Below are positions 1 through 11,438 of a stretch of DNA of 64,000 bases, in pieces. The notes beneath the pieces are model-generated. The model searched no databases. It was given only the letters and a program-made list of their open reading frames with translations, and was not told where the DNA came from. Numbering within the stretch: the first letter of the stretch is position 1; the number at the start of each line of letters is the position of its first letter. Source of the stretch: Blakeslea trispora (taxonomy: Eukaryota; Mucoromycota; Mucoromycetes; Mucorales; Choanephoraceae); the NCBI GenBank assembly GCA_025331445.1, contig JAIWNE010000083.1:1-64000 (forward strand), given 5' to 3'. The translations under genes were made by a program, and so were the position numbers.

Positions 1-190
1 CATAGTTTAAGGTACTGTTTGACAAACAAGTATATTGCTGTTTACTTACCATCTCTTTTTTTTCTTAGGATTAGTCACGTAGTTTTGTTTTTTCTCGAAA
101 GACTTGGTATGAAAGTAAGTAAAGCCATCAAATATGATCTAAGACCTCTCTAGCTATTCTATTTAGCTACCTTAGCCACTCGTAATTGTA

Positions 191-220
191 ACGTGCCTCT
201 GAACTTAAAACCACAAAAAC
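191..220 (+). repeat. Left terminal inverted repeat of the TA-flanked transposon
   Basis: Starts ACGTGCCTCTGAACTTAAAA directly after the TA at 189-190 and is inverted at 4594-4623. Confidence 0.85.
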
Positions 221-391
221 AAGAAATTGTTTCTTTTTTGAGGACTCATTTTTTTTGCTTTTGGTATGGATTGATTATACGACCTGTCAATCTTTTTGTG
301 GATTTCTTTTCTTTGAGCAGCATTATTAAATCACAATTGAGAGCAATCCATCATCAAGTGTTTTATTTTTTCTTTTTTAACTTTCAAATGT

Positions 392-399
392 CTTGAGGA
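392..399. repeat. Target site duplication, left copy (CTTGAGGA)
   Basis: Identical to 1691-1698; the two copies bracket the hAT remnant. Confidence 0.9.
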
Positions 400-1690
400 T
401 AGGAATCGCAATCTGTCGGGTACGGGTCGAGTTTGACTCGACTCGACTTACAAAAAGTCGGGTTTGCCGAAAATCTAAAGTCGAGTCGAGTTACGAGTCG
501 AGTCACCCGTCGGGTGCCCGACGGGTTAAGGTTTTCGGGTTTACTTTAGTGTTACTGTAGAAGTTTTATAGAGCTCGATTTTGCTTTCGATTAAAAAAAC
601 TCCTTTTCTTACATTACATTTATCATTTTGGTCATATTGTTTTTTTTTATTATTCACTTGCAATATCACCAATACGATGATGTTACCTTCATAAAACGCG
701 GAACTACCGAAAATCTAACAACTCAAGCCTACAATGAAAAAGAGTAAAGGTTATGTGATTTATCACAATCGTAATCTTATTTGGAAAGTTACATTTTAAG
801 TGATGAGTGAGCAATGCTCAAATATAAAGCCAGCTACTATCAAACAATCTGCATAAAAGTTAAAAGTATTAAGAGAAAATGCTAATAATAATTATGTAAG
901 AACAAAATGCACAGATGCCTATGATTCAAATATTCTCAATGCTGCATCATATGTGTTAGCCTTGACTCTTGGATGTTAAACAGGCAAACTTGGTAGATTA
1001 AACAGAGGTATGGGGAAAAACTTAAATTTAGACAATCTCAATTCAAACCTTTTGCAGATCAGGAAGACCTATTCGTTGCTAAAAATTGAAGGTGGAAAAT
1101 ATCCTGCTCTTTCGGCAATGGCAAAAAAATATCTCCCTATACCAGCTACATCAACGCCTTGTGAGCGCCTCTTTTTCCGAGTGAAGCGCATTACTACCAT
1201 TGCAAGCGCTAAGCATGGGGAAAAAACAACCAAGACTTTAGTCCTATCAAGTTACTGGTCTCAAGATATACAACACCTGCGCAAGATCTAGTCATTTTTT
1301 TCTATTTTGCAAATTAAATAAACCGCTTCTATACTTTGTTTAGATGCATACACAATTGTATTATCTATATACTATATTCACATTTCTTATTGCTTTTTTT
1401 TATTATTTGATTCTTAATTTTCTTTTGCATTTTTTTATTTTAATCTTACTTAATAAATTTACAACACATTTAAAAATTTACTTAACATGCTCATGTCAAA
1501 CTTGAAAAAGATCCTAAGTAAACACTTCCTTATTTGAAGCTGACCCGAGTTACACGAACCCGACGGGTCATTTGGTTAGGTCGAGTCGGTTACGAGTCGG
1601 TTATATGCTTAAAAAAAAAAGTCGAGTCGAGTCGGTTTTTTGACCCGACGGGTTTTAAGTCGAGTTGACTCGACCCGACTGCGATTCCTA
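400..1690 (+). mobile_element. hAT-family transposon remnant with 8-bp target site duplication
   Basis: Ends are the 11-bp perfect inverted repeats TAGGAATCGCA (400-410) and TGCGATTCCTA (1680-1690). They are flanked by identical 8-bp direct repeats CTTGAGGA at 392-399 and 1691-1698; an 8-bp duplication is the hAT hallmark. The subterminal 100-150 bp on both sides are packed with GTCGAGT/ACTCGAC and CCCGACGGGT units (about 415-540 and 1545-1680), which look like transposase-binding repeats. The 1.29 kb length is too short for an autonomous hAT (usually 2.5-5 kb). Only the C-terminal dimerisation segment of the transposase is readable, so this is an internally deleted or decayed copy. It sits inside the larger TIR element. 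Confidence 0.9.
1010..1291 (+). pseudogene. hAT transposase fragment, C-terminal dimerisation region
   Basis: The 93-residue reading frame contains YPALSAMAKKYLPIPATSTP followed by CERLFF, the signature of the hAT C-terminal dimerisation domain (typically P.L..mA...L.ip.tSa.sER.FS). The usual ER-FS-x-G continuation is altered (ERLFFRVKR). The upstream catalytic domain and BED zinc finger are absent, and the upstream part of the element (540-1000) shows no open frame. It is a broken transposase remnant bounded by the hAT ends described separately, not an expressed host gene. Confidence 0.75.
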
Positions 1691-1698
1691 CTTGAGGA
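1691..1698. repeat. Target site duplication, right copy (CTTGAGGA)
   Basis: Identical to 392-399. Confidence 0.9.
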
Positions 1699-2269
1699 GC
1701 TCTCACTTTTCTACGGGACAAATACTTTTTTTCTACAAATTACTTCAACTCCTTTGCTATTTCTCTGCCATCGTCGTGCTTATTATATGCTTCGATATAG
1801 TTCATGCAACGTTGAAAAAATCTTCGTATTTTCTTGACATCTCCTGTTGTTCTAGGGTCGAAATGAGAACTTGAAAGGGCTGTAAATCTTTATTTATATA
1901 AAAATGAATATACAAAATAAAAAGCAAAGAAAATACAGTAGTGAGCATTAAGCTATTGTGATAGGGACGAGACACGAAACACTGTGCTTTTGGACGCTTG
2001 GGGATTTTACATTATATGTGGACTTGACTGCAGATTTGTTCTGTTATACGCTTAGAACCACTTTACTCGAAAAGGCCAGAATAATTGTTTATGATGAAGA
2101 ACCCGTTTTTATTTAAAAGATATTTATATTCTTATTAATATGAAAAATAAAGATATGTCCTACCATGACATACGCATTGTGCATCATGGTAGGATCATCT
2201 GATTTTAATAAAGTGAGGGGCGGTAAGTACTACTCACTGCGCACACCCCACTTCACACTGCATTGTCCA

Positions 2270-4207
2270 AAAACATGGGGATGTTTTTTTTCGAGAGACT
2301 TGAATGTGTAATCACATCTCAAACTAGCCTCTCTCTTGGCCAATCCCCAATACATCTCTATCCAATTGCACTCGCAGTGGTATTTTGGACAGAGCTCGAA
2401 AATGTGGCCAGCATTTTATACTGCTTCTTGTAAAGCAGTCTTTGAACTGCAAAATCCATTCTACCTCCCAGAAAATGAGAAGCGCAGCACATAGACTTCA
2501 TACCTGACTCAGGGGCATCACAACGAAGCTTCCACGCCTTGCCTTCAAGGTCACCAAGCCATTGACCACGTTCTTCAAGAATTCGTGTGATTCCTGTTAT
2601 TGTAAAGATGTTAGAAGAGTTTTTTGGACATACATGTGCTGTTTACCTTTAAAATATCTGACTCGTTTGTTTTTGGGTCTACCTTTTGAGTCATGAGAAG
2701 AGATTTCTTTCTCATAAAAAAATGACTGATGAAGAAGCTCACCGGTCGAGAGTTTGACGGTTGTGTCTCTGAGCTAATATTTATCAGTCAGAGACCATAG
2801 TTTCTCGTTGAGAGTATACGACTTACAACCAATGCGTCATCACTGTAAGCACCATGGTTTGAACTGTTGTCAAACAGGAATACAGCTCGGCAGTTAGGAT
2901 GTAAGTTTTTGCACAGCCCAATGACATAGTCCAGCTGAGAGACCATGTCTTTATGAGTCCACCAACCGTCTCTACTCTCTCCAGCTTTGAAAAGCTTACG
3001 GGAGGTCCATCCACCCAACTTCATCGTCCATGACAGGGGCACTGGAATTCACTTACCATAATGGACGATCCAGGCCCCTTTTTGCGAATGAAAGATTCCC
3101 CTTCCAAACTCCAAATGTCATTTTTGCCATCGTTGGCGTAAAAGGTTGATTCGTCATGAGTGACGAATACAACCTTCTCTTCACCCTCCAGAAGAACTGG
3201 TTCAAGAACATTTTCTTCTTGATCTCCTTCTAGAACTCGATCTACGCATGTAGTCTACCATTCGTAGAGCCCATTCTTTGCGGTACTTCACCACATCTTC
3301 TCTTCATATCCATCAAAGAAGAGGCCTTCTTGTTGCCATAAGAGTAGCCCCATTCATGCAAGTACTTGCTGATGGTAGAGATGGCAACAGTTCCAGGCAC
3401 ACCCAAAAAAGAAGGGATTACTTCAGTTTCAATGAAGTCCTTGATGGCCACAAGCAATCTTTCAGCAGGCTTTGTTCTCTGCATATATTGAACAACTTGC
3501 ATCTTTACGTCGTTGTGACTCAAGAAGGATTGCCTTTTGGTGTGAACACCTTGGCTATGATCGGAGAGATCATTGTGCTCAAGGTATTCCTTTACCTAAC
3601 TCATGATGCTTCTTGAGCGGGCATCCTTGAGTAGCTTGGCCAGAAAAGTTAGATACTCTCTGGATGCCTTGCCCATCTTCATTCCTTCCAAACGAAGTTC
3701 AAAGTACATGAGAACAGAGTACAAGCGGCATTGGTTGTATGAACCTACTGAGCTACCCTCCATTTCTGGTTCATTTCAGGCTTCACTTGCTCACGCAACA
3801 ACTCGATGCAATCCTGATTTTACCAGTTCCCTCTGAGGATGGGTCAGCTTGTTTTCAGCATCCTGCTCTTCATCTTCATTTTGTTCCTGGATATTACTGT
3901 TGTCAACAGTGTACCAAAGTTGAACAAGGTAGATTTGGGGTTACCTTGCTGGACTCCACTTTTCTTCTCCACTTTGTGGTTCTTGAGTTCTTGGTGTAGT
4001 GGATTTTCTCTTCTCACCAGAGGATACACTATCTCTAAGGCGGGAAAGGGCTGACATATCCATTTCACCACCCAAAGTTTCCCAATCTTCATTGATTTCA
4101 ATTACTTCTTCAGAAATAACTTCAGGAACATTCTCTTTCAAGAATTTTCCTTTAGCGTCCTTTTTCTGGGCGTTGAATCTTGCTTTTCTTTTGCTTGGGA
4201 AGGGCAT
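2270..4207 (-). pseudogene. Broken DDE transposase of the TA-flanked element
   Basis: Minus-strand coding similarity runs from an ATG near 4207 (basic, Ser/Lys/Glu-rich N-terminus) down to about 2270, but in several frames with stops and shifts. Readable blocks are an N-terminal 88-residue segment (4207-3941), a middle block (3523-3242), and three catalytic blocks: VTHDESTFYANDG with the first Asp at 3155-3153; FLFDNSSNHGAYSDDAL with the second Asp at 2872-2870; and CECNWIEMYWGLAKR with the Glu at 2358-2356. A frameshift is visible near 2405, just before the Glu block, and another at an A-run near 2290. The D...DN..NH...E layout and the N-W-I-E-M-Y-W-G signature resemble a DDE transposase family common in Mucoromycota and Basidiomycota. 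Catalytic residues survive, but the frame does not, so this copy should be inactive. Confidence 0.75.
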
Positions 4208-4593
4208 ATTTAATAATAAGTTGGATAAAGGAAAACTTTTGCTATATGGATGTCAGTTCCTAAAAATAATCACCATAATCTGAAGGGAACACAAAAATTG
4301 CTATACACAGTTTTTATTGGCTTCCATTTGTTACACAAATATACATAACGGTCTTTCAAATCTTTAGCAGTACATTGACCTGTTTCATTTCCTTGGTCCC
4401 CTCTATATCTCCCCAGCTTAAATTTTGAAAAACCGACCAACTTTCAAAAACCTTTACATAAAAACTTTTATATGAAATTCCAGAAACTGAGTGGATCATT
4501 GTGTTCAGAAACGTTTTCTCAACAGAGTTATACACTCAGTTTTTTATTTTTTATATGAAAGTTTTTATGTGAAGATTTTTGAATATTAACAAT

Positions 4594-4623
4594 ATTTTTG
4601 TAGTTTTAAGTTCAGAGGCACGT
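4594..4623 (-). repeat. Right terminal inverted repeat of the TA-flanked transposon
   Basis: The reverse complement matches 191-220 at 28 of 30 bases. It is followed by TA at 4624-4625. Confidence 0.85.
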
Positions 4624-4625
4624 TA

Positions 4626-6320
4626 AGAAAACCAATATTGGCTGAATAAAAGGAAGCTTCTTCTAGATTACTTGTTTCAAAAGAACACACCTCTTGCATA
4701 TTTAGGTCCTGTTTTTTTCAATATTGAAACAGCATTGCACATAAGCCTTTTGTAAGTAAACAGCTTAGTTATATATTCTCAAGTATCCACCAACTTGTCA
4801 GGTGCTTCTATATTTTATTCTGTAGTAATGATCTGTTACTTCCTGATAGATACACATTCTGGCAAAAGTATCAGCAACACTGGTTTCTTTTGATTATAAT
4901 AAAAACAGACCTGCATTTGCAGTCTTTTGTCAAAGTCATTAAATGTTGGATGAAAAAGCTCTATATTTTATCTGCTTCAACCATAGTCGAACTAAACATA
5001 AAGCCTTTTGCTGAATTATATGACTCATTTCTTTTTTCTATCAGAGAAAATGAGTCAAGTATAAGTGCTTTCAAAGAACTATAAAAAAAAAAGGAGGGAG
5101 GAGGGGCTTTTTTTCGTTCACTATGGATTCTAATATCATAAAAGTTCAGACTCGACAAGCTTACATTTAAAAAAGAAAAAGTCAATTCACTTGCATTGTT
5201 CAGTAGGAACGCAACACATGTTTAGTATTAGCATTACATGGCATTACGATCTGATATAGTGAAGTTTTCGCCATACAATGAGATCAAGGTTTGACTACAA
5301 GAAAGCTTTAGAAGCAGCTGTATACTTAAAATGCTGCGAAAATACAACTGTTATATTACTGAAATACAGGACAAAACGAGTCTGTATTGGACAGGAAGAC
5401 GCACAATTAGAATAACAGTTTTGATCGATACTAACACATACTTACAGGTGCTAGAAGCGCATCTTTTCTTCTTGTAAGAAGATACTAATTTATTGCACAC
5501 AAGCCCTTGTACAACTATGTAGCTGAGTATAAAGAAAAGCAGCAGAAGAAATCCAACACAAGATGTAATAGGAGCAACACAAATTTGAAAGAGTAATAAA
5601 AATAAGAAATGGGGGGGGGGGGAGGGTGAATCTACTGTGTCAACCTGCGATGGCCTAAAAAGTTTATGCGTGTATCCGTGGTAGCACAATGTCCTATGAT
5701 AATGAGAAAGAGATTGTTAATCTCCGGTTATCCTTTTTCTTTCTCTTTACTTTGGTTTGTTTCAAAATGAAGAACATACAAATCCAAGAGAAAAAGAACA
5801 ATTGCGTTTTGTTCATATGCCCATTGTTTTGGTTTTTCTTTAATGATCTATTGTCAAAGTGATTGGTATTCGCATTATTATTTGACATCAAATCTTGGTT
5901 TACCCCACATTTTAGCTAATGCGAATCAAACTAGTTTCTCACGCCTTTTACTGTTACACCAATCAACTGTTTAGCAAATGACGTACAAGCATCTTCAAGA
6001 GCTGACACCACAACTGTTGTAAAGGAGTTTAAGCCATGACCTTCATTTCATGTGCATACTGCTGTTAAAGAATTGAGAATGGATAGTGTAGGCAACGGCA
6101 CTGACAAAGTGGATTCTTTATTACACACAAGGCGAATTGGAGTTATGGTGTAGTTTTTTTTTTAAAAAGAGTTGCAAGAAAAGTGAATTTTAGACAGAAC
6201 CACGAATTCAGCTTTGAACTTTGGGGGGAGTGGAGCACAAATAATTTCTCTCACAAACTATATTTTCTTGTCTGCCTTTTCTTTTCTTTTCTTTTCCTCT
6301 TTCTCTCTCTTTGAACACTT
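4626..6320. other. Intergenic, no gene seen
   Basis: AT-rich sequence with only short low-complexity frames on either strand. It contains a G-run at about 5610-5620. The CT-rich stretch just before 6321 is probably the promoter/5' UTR of the carnitine acetyltransferase gene. Confidence 0.6.
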
Positions 6321-8771
6321 ATGATGAGAAACACAACTGGATTGATTTCGCCTGAAGGATCACCTAAAAATGAAAAAATAGACCTAAACAGAACCGAGCC
6401 TACTGGAGGAGAGACATTTAAATTTCAAGATAAACTACCCAAATTGCCCATTCCGGAACTTGAGAGTACAGCACAAAAGTATCTGTCTGTTCTCAAGCCA
6501 TTACAGGTAAGATTGGTCATTAGGATAGTGTTCGATCCTAAAGTAATACTCACTGTTGTGCACTTAGTCACATAAAGAGCATGAAGAAACAAAAATTGCT
6601 GTACAAGAATTTCTACAGCAAGAAGGTCCTATGTTACAGGCCAAACTACAGACATATGCTACAGATAAATCATCATACATAGAGGAATTTTGGTAAACAT
6701 TTCATGTTTCATTTGGCTCGAGGGATCAAACTGATTGAAAATTTTGTATCATAAAATAGGTATGACTCATACCTTCGCTACACAGATCCAGTTGTGCTCA
6801 ACTTGAATCCATTCTTTTTGCTTGAGGATGACCCTACACCTTTAAGAAACGATCAAATTGTCCGTACCTCCTCGCTCATCTTTTCCACAATCAAATTCAT
6901 CGAAGCTTTACGGAACAAGACATTGGAGCCTGATGTATTCAGAGGTATCCCTTTGTGCATGTCACAATTCACCCGATTGTTTGGAACTGCACGCGTGCCT
7001 AGTCAGAATGGGTGCTACATTGCACCAGCAGATGATGCGCGTCACATTGTTGTCATGGCACGCTCTCAGTTTTACCATTTCGATGTGTTTGATGAGGACG
7101 GTAATGGCCTGCTCAAAGAAAAGAACATTGCAGCCAATTTGAAGGCCATTTTAAAAGATTCTGCTACCACCCCAGTAGAGGCTCTGTCCCAAAACGCTAT
7201 GGGTGTACTGACAACAGAAAACCGTTTGAATTGGGCTCGATTGAGAGACGAATTGAATTCAGATCAGACAAATGCAGATAGCTTGCGCGTGATAGATACA
7301 GCTTTGTTTATTGTTTGCCTTGATCATGAAGAGCCTGCAGACGCTGATGAACTGAGTACTAACATGCTGTGCGGTACTTATCGTCTTGTAGACGGCATGC
7401 AAGTTGGAACATGTACTAATCGTTGGTATGATAAACTTCAGGTATGTCTTACAAAACTACTGTAAGAGAAATGGATCCTTGTTCTTATTCAAGTCCCTAG
7501 ATTATTGTTTGTAAGAACGGAAATGCTGGTATTAATTTCGAGCATACAGGTGTAGATGGTCACACAGTTCTTCGCTTTGTATCTGACATCTATACTGAGA
7601 CTATTCTTCGTTTTGCTAAAACAATCAACAGTCAAACCAAGTCCATTTTTCATTCTTATCAGCGAGAGCAGCCATCCTCCAACAGACAGCCAATTGATAT
7701 CAATCCACGTAAGATCGAATGGAACCTGACTGAATCCCTTCGCTCAGGAATCAGGTTTGCTGAAACTCGACTCAGCGATTTAATATTACAGAATGAAGTC
7801 AAAGTCTTAGAATTCAGAAAGTATGGCAAGTACTTTATTACTGATATGAAGATGAGTCCAGATGCATTTGTGCAGGTAAAGATCAATTTTCTAAATCATT
7901 CCATTTGCATCGGTAACAAGTATTCATGATAACTATAGATGGCCTTCCAAGCTGCCTATTATGGTCTTTATGGAAAAAACGAATGTACATATGAGCCAGC
8001 CATGACAAAAACCTTTTTGCATGGTCGGACAGAGGCTATTCGAAGTGTATCAGAAGACTCTGTTCATTTTGTCAAGACGTTTTATTCAAAAACAGCTACA
8101 AGTCATGAAAAACTACAATCATTAAGATCTGCCCTTAAACATCACAGTAAACTGACAAAAGAATGCTCCGTGGGATTAGGTCAAGACAGACATCTCTATG
8201 CGCTTGATTGTCTGTGGGATCGTATCTATCCCGATAGAAAGAAACCACGCATCTTTACCGATAGCGGATGGAAAACACTGAACCATACCGTCATTAGTAC
8301 CTCTAACTGTGGTAATCCTGCATTGAGATTGTTTGGCTTTGGACCAGTAGTGTCAGATGGCTTTGGTATAGGCTATATTATAAAAGAAGATGGTATTGCT
8401 GTAAGTAGATCTCTCTTTGTTGTCCTTTTTAGAAAATATTCATCATTTTTTTTTTGCCTTAGTTTGTTGCTTCTTCAAAACATAGACAAACACAAAGATA
8501 TTTGGATACACTCAAGCAATACTTGAATGATGTACAAAGCCTTCTCTTAAAAGAGAAATACCCCACTGGTCTTTCTCAACGTCAGCGTGTGCTTGAATTA
8601 CAAGAAGCAACAGAACAAGCCAATGATGGATACAGTTATTTTGACAATGGCGATCTACAAAAGATAGAGAATAGCGGAAGTGAGTCTGATGTGTCTAGTA
8701 TGGCCAGCCAATCATCAGCACAGCGCAGAAAGATAGGCAAGCGCCTTGTTCTCCATGAAACAGACGAGTAA
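6321..8771 (+). CDS. Carnitine O-acetyltransferase, Yat1/Yat2-like
   Basis: Six exons (6321-6506, 6568-6692, 6760-7441, 7501-7875, 7939-8400, 8463-8771) join through canonical GT-AG introns into a 712-residue protein. The enzyme family transfers acetyl groups between CoA and carnitine, moving acetyl units between compartments during growth on acetate, ethanol or fatty acids. The catalytic His is His346 in FEHTGVDGHTVLRF, the form of the motif seen in the yeast Yat branch. STSN (576-579) and the following LRLFGFGPVVSDGFG block form the carnitine/CoA site near the C-terminus. The start is the first of two adjacent ATGs after a CT-rich leader. I see neither a C-terminal peroxisomal tripeptide (it ends HETDE) nor an obvious mitochondrial presequence, which argues for a Yat2-like cytosolic/outer-membrane form rather than Cat2. 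Its stop lies 32 bp from the stop of the convergent Myb/C2H2 gene. Confidence 0.93.
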
Positions 8772-8803
8772 GTAACAAAATTAATAAAGATTTATTAAGT
8801 AAA

Positions 8804-10734
8804 TTATTGTGGAAATATCGGTGCATTAATACATGTTGCCTTATTTCTTTGATTGCCTTTATGTCTCTTGAGAGCATCCAGTCTATATGTTTAAGCTGTT
8901 ACATCCTTTCTAGACTAAGAAAAAAATAGTGAATTACTTGCCTTGAGAAACTTTTATTGCATCCAGTGCATTGATATGGTTTATCTCCTCCATGAATTTT
9001 GCCATGTCTCTTGAGATCATGGTTTCGACTGAATGCCACTTGACAAACACTGCAAACAAAAGGTCTGTCATCTGTGTGTGTGCGTGAATGGCTTTTGAGA
9101 TTGTAGAGCCTTGCAAAAGTTTTAGCACAGCCAGGAAATAAGCAAGGATAATACGTCTGTGTTTGATTGTCCACTGTAGTGGTAATTGGTGTTGATGAAG
9201 CATAGATAGAAATAGCCGCGCTTTGGGTATTAGCTAAGGCGGGATCAGAACGTTTTCGCTTTCTGGCAGGCGGTGATAATGAGAGCGATGCTTTTTCATC
9301 TTCATTAATTTGGTTATCTGTGGTAGCGTTGTTGGCGATAGGATGTGCTATAAATAAAGAGGATGAAGTGGTTTGTACAGAAGATGATGCAGGGCTTATC
9401 AGAGATTGCTTGCTCTGTTGTAACTTTTGCTGGAATGCATGAGGAAACAGTAAAAGGGCTGCTGCATCTGCATAATTTAATGAGGATGTATGTGTTGATG
9501 AATTTGTGCCATGGCTAGAGGAAGTAGTATTATTGTTAGAGGTATGAGGTATATCTGTATGGTTGTTTGATGAGGTTAGTGATGCGTTGGTCACACTTTG
9601 GTTGCTGACCACGTTGGTAGCATTTGATGTTGTGTTTGTAGCAGCAGCAGCGGCAGCTACAGACTGAATGGAACTAAGCAATGCCTGTGAAATAATTGTC
9701 TCCAAGGCCATTTGATCTCCTTCCTTGAGCTTTTCACTTATTTTCTGTGCAAAGCTAGTCCAATCTGCAGAGGCTATGTCATGCTGAATGGATGGATGAG
9801 ATGTAGTTGATGTGCTCGCTTTTGTAGTAGTAGTAGGAGTACTTCGAGATAAGGTAGATGCCGAAACATTCAGTCCCTCATCCCTTATCTTATTCTTCAG
9901 CCATTCTTGATCTACGTATTTTGCAGCCAATGTATTATCCCATCGTTGCTTTAACTGTTTTCCTTTTCTGCCGGGAATAATGGTTGCAATCTCTTTCCAC
10001 CTTCCGTAACCAAACTTTTTTATACCAACCAATAACAAGTCATCTTCTTCACGTGTCCATGCGCCTCGCTTTTGTTGCTGCTCTTGTTGCTCCGACTGCT
10101 CACTAGATAATGTTGAGGAGGAACTGTCTGATGGATCTGTCTGTATATCTCTCTTATCAATAGATTGTTGAGCTAGTCCTAGTAACTGAAGTGCAGTAGC
10201 AGCAGCAGCCTGATCCATGAATTCACTGCTGGTGTTGCTTTCTTGATTGATCTTTGAAGAGAGCGCTTCTAATGGTATTTTTTCTTGTTGTTGTGTGGCC
10301 TCTTTTTTGAGAGTAGCTAAAAGCTGTTCTTGAGTAGTTTCATTCAATAAGCCTATCAAAACTCAACAAAACCGAGCAAACAGATGAGTACAAAAAAAAA
10401 GAGAGATGCGACTATAGCCATCTAAAAGAAGCAAGTCGGGCCTCTACGCACCTGATTTAACAGAGAGTGCTGCCGTAACAGTACCTATAACGTCCATTTC
10501 GCTCGAAGTCTTTTGGAGTAGTGTTGCTGCTGATGTGTTATCTTTTTTGGGCTCACTACCAAGTAATGGCGGTAAGACATTATCTATTGCTGAATCCAGT
10601 GCTGGATCTAAGTGTTGAGGTTGTTCTGTAGTAGTGTTCTGAAGGGAAGGAGAAGCAGGTAGATCTTGCTGGTCTAATACCGCATCTCTGTTCTGCTTCT
10701 CCAAAGAAGGCTTAAACATATGCACACGGGCCAT
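8804..10734 (-). CDS. Myb/SANT plus C2H2 zinc-finger transcription regulator
   Basis: Three exons (10734-10452, 10352-8942, 8882-8804) give a 590-residue protein. One Myb/SANT repeat (about residues 190-238: RGAWTREEDDLLLVGIKKFG, with GRWKEIATIIPGRKGKQLKQ) is followed by a long Ser/Thr/Asn/Gln/Ala-rich linker, a basic KRKR patch, and three zinc fingers (about 495-585). Fingers 1 and 2 are standard C2H2. Finger 3 is split by the last intron, whose donor is GC (AG|GCAAGT; intron 8883-8941). After splicing it reads CTGCNKSFSRLDALKRH followed by a Cys ten residues on, a C2HC-like end. Without that intron the protein would run into a stop in the middle of the finger. Presumably a nuclear DNA-binding regulator; targets unknown. 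Start chosen at ATG 10734; an in-frame TTG lies 15 nt upstream. Confidence 0.85.
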
Positions 10735-11438
10735 CTTTATATAGAACAACTACAGAGCAGATTGTAAGTAATAATGGTGCAGTCAAAAAAAAAAAGCGTA
10801 AGCAAGAGAACAAACAGAGGAATAAGGCTCCTTCTCACGGTTACTTTTTCCGGAAATTCAATTTAATTTTTCTACAAAGGTAAAGTACTTTTCTCGGCTT
10901 GGTAATAGTCAACACTTTACACGAGAAGAAAATGAACAAGCATGGAAATAACACAGAGACCTTGCAGCTTAATTGAAGGTAATCTGCTTTAGTTGTTTTG
11001 ATCTTAATTGATTTACAAACCAATGCTACAAGCTTCGATCTATAAACAGGTGAATGTGTAGCTTTCGTCTCAATAACAGTTTGATGCTCAAGGCGTCTTT
11101 TAGATAGCGTAACAGCATAAGGATTGAAAAAGAAAAAGTAAGCAATCTATTTAAAAATGCAATGTATCGGTATACCAGAATGACAAAGCTGCAGTGCTTG
11201 AGATGCTGATTTTTTATTTTTTATGCTCACTCAAAAGAAAAAGAAAAGGTCATACATTGTATAATGGTTTATTTTACAGAAAAAAAAAGAGAGAGAGGGG
11301 AATGACTTGTATCATTCAATACATAGGTTGAAATGCTTATGTATAAATATATAATATGAAAGCGTGCAAATGTTGTGAGGATATTATGTCTAGAAAATAC
11401 AAAAAAAAAGAACAGTAAAATAGAGGAAAAAGAAAGAC
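10735..11438. other. Intergenic, upstream of the Myb/C2H2 gene and 3' of RPF2
   Basis: AT-rich with A-runs; no convincing coding frame. It should hold the Myb/C2H2 promoter and the RPF2 3' UTR. Confidence 0.5.

Larger units (their letters stand above)
191..4623 (-). mobile_element. TIR DNA transposon with TA flanks, decayed, interrupted by a hAT element
   Basis: The two ends are near-perfect inverted repeats: 191-220 reads ACGTGCCTCTGAACTTAAAA then CCACAAAAAC, and the reverse complement of 4594-4623 matches 28 of 30 bases. Both ends abut a TA dinucleotide (189-190 and 4624-4625), which fits a TA target duplication. The interior holds a broken DDE transposase on the minus strand (about 2270-4207) and, at 400-1690, a separate hAT element inserted later. 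Subtracting the hAT insert and its duplicated 8 bp leaves an original element of about 3.1 kb. Another inverted repeat lies near the right end (about 4441-4476 against 4553-4585). I see nothing else coding in 1699-2270 or 4208-4593. The superfamily is uncertain: TA flanks suggest the Tc1/mariner or a related group, but the transposase spacing is wider than in classical Tc1. Confidence 0.85.

Noticed and set aside
405..1690. Possible CRISPR-like array from the repeated GTCGAGT units
   Set aside because: Units are not regularly spaced, are the subterminal repeats of a hAT element, and the genome is eukaryotic.
8899..8941. Direct read-through ending of the Myb/C2H2 protein, or a 24-nt GT-AG intron there
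   Set aside because: Read-through breaks the third zinc finger, and 24 nt is too short for a spliceosomal intron; the GC-AG intron completes the finger and the frame.
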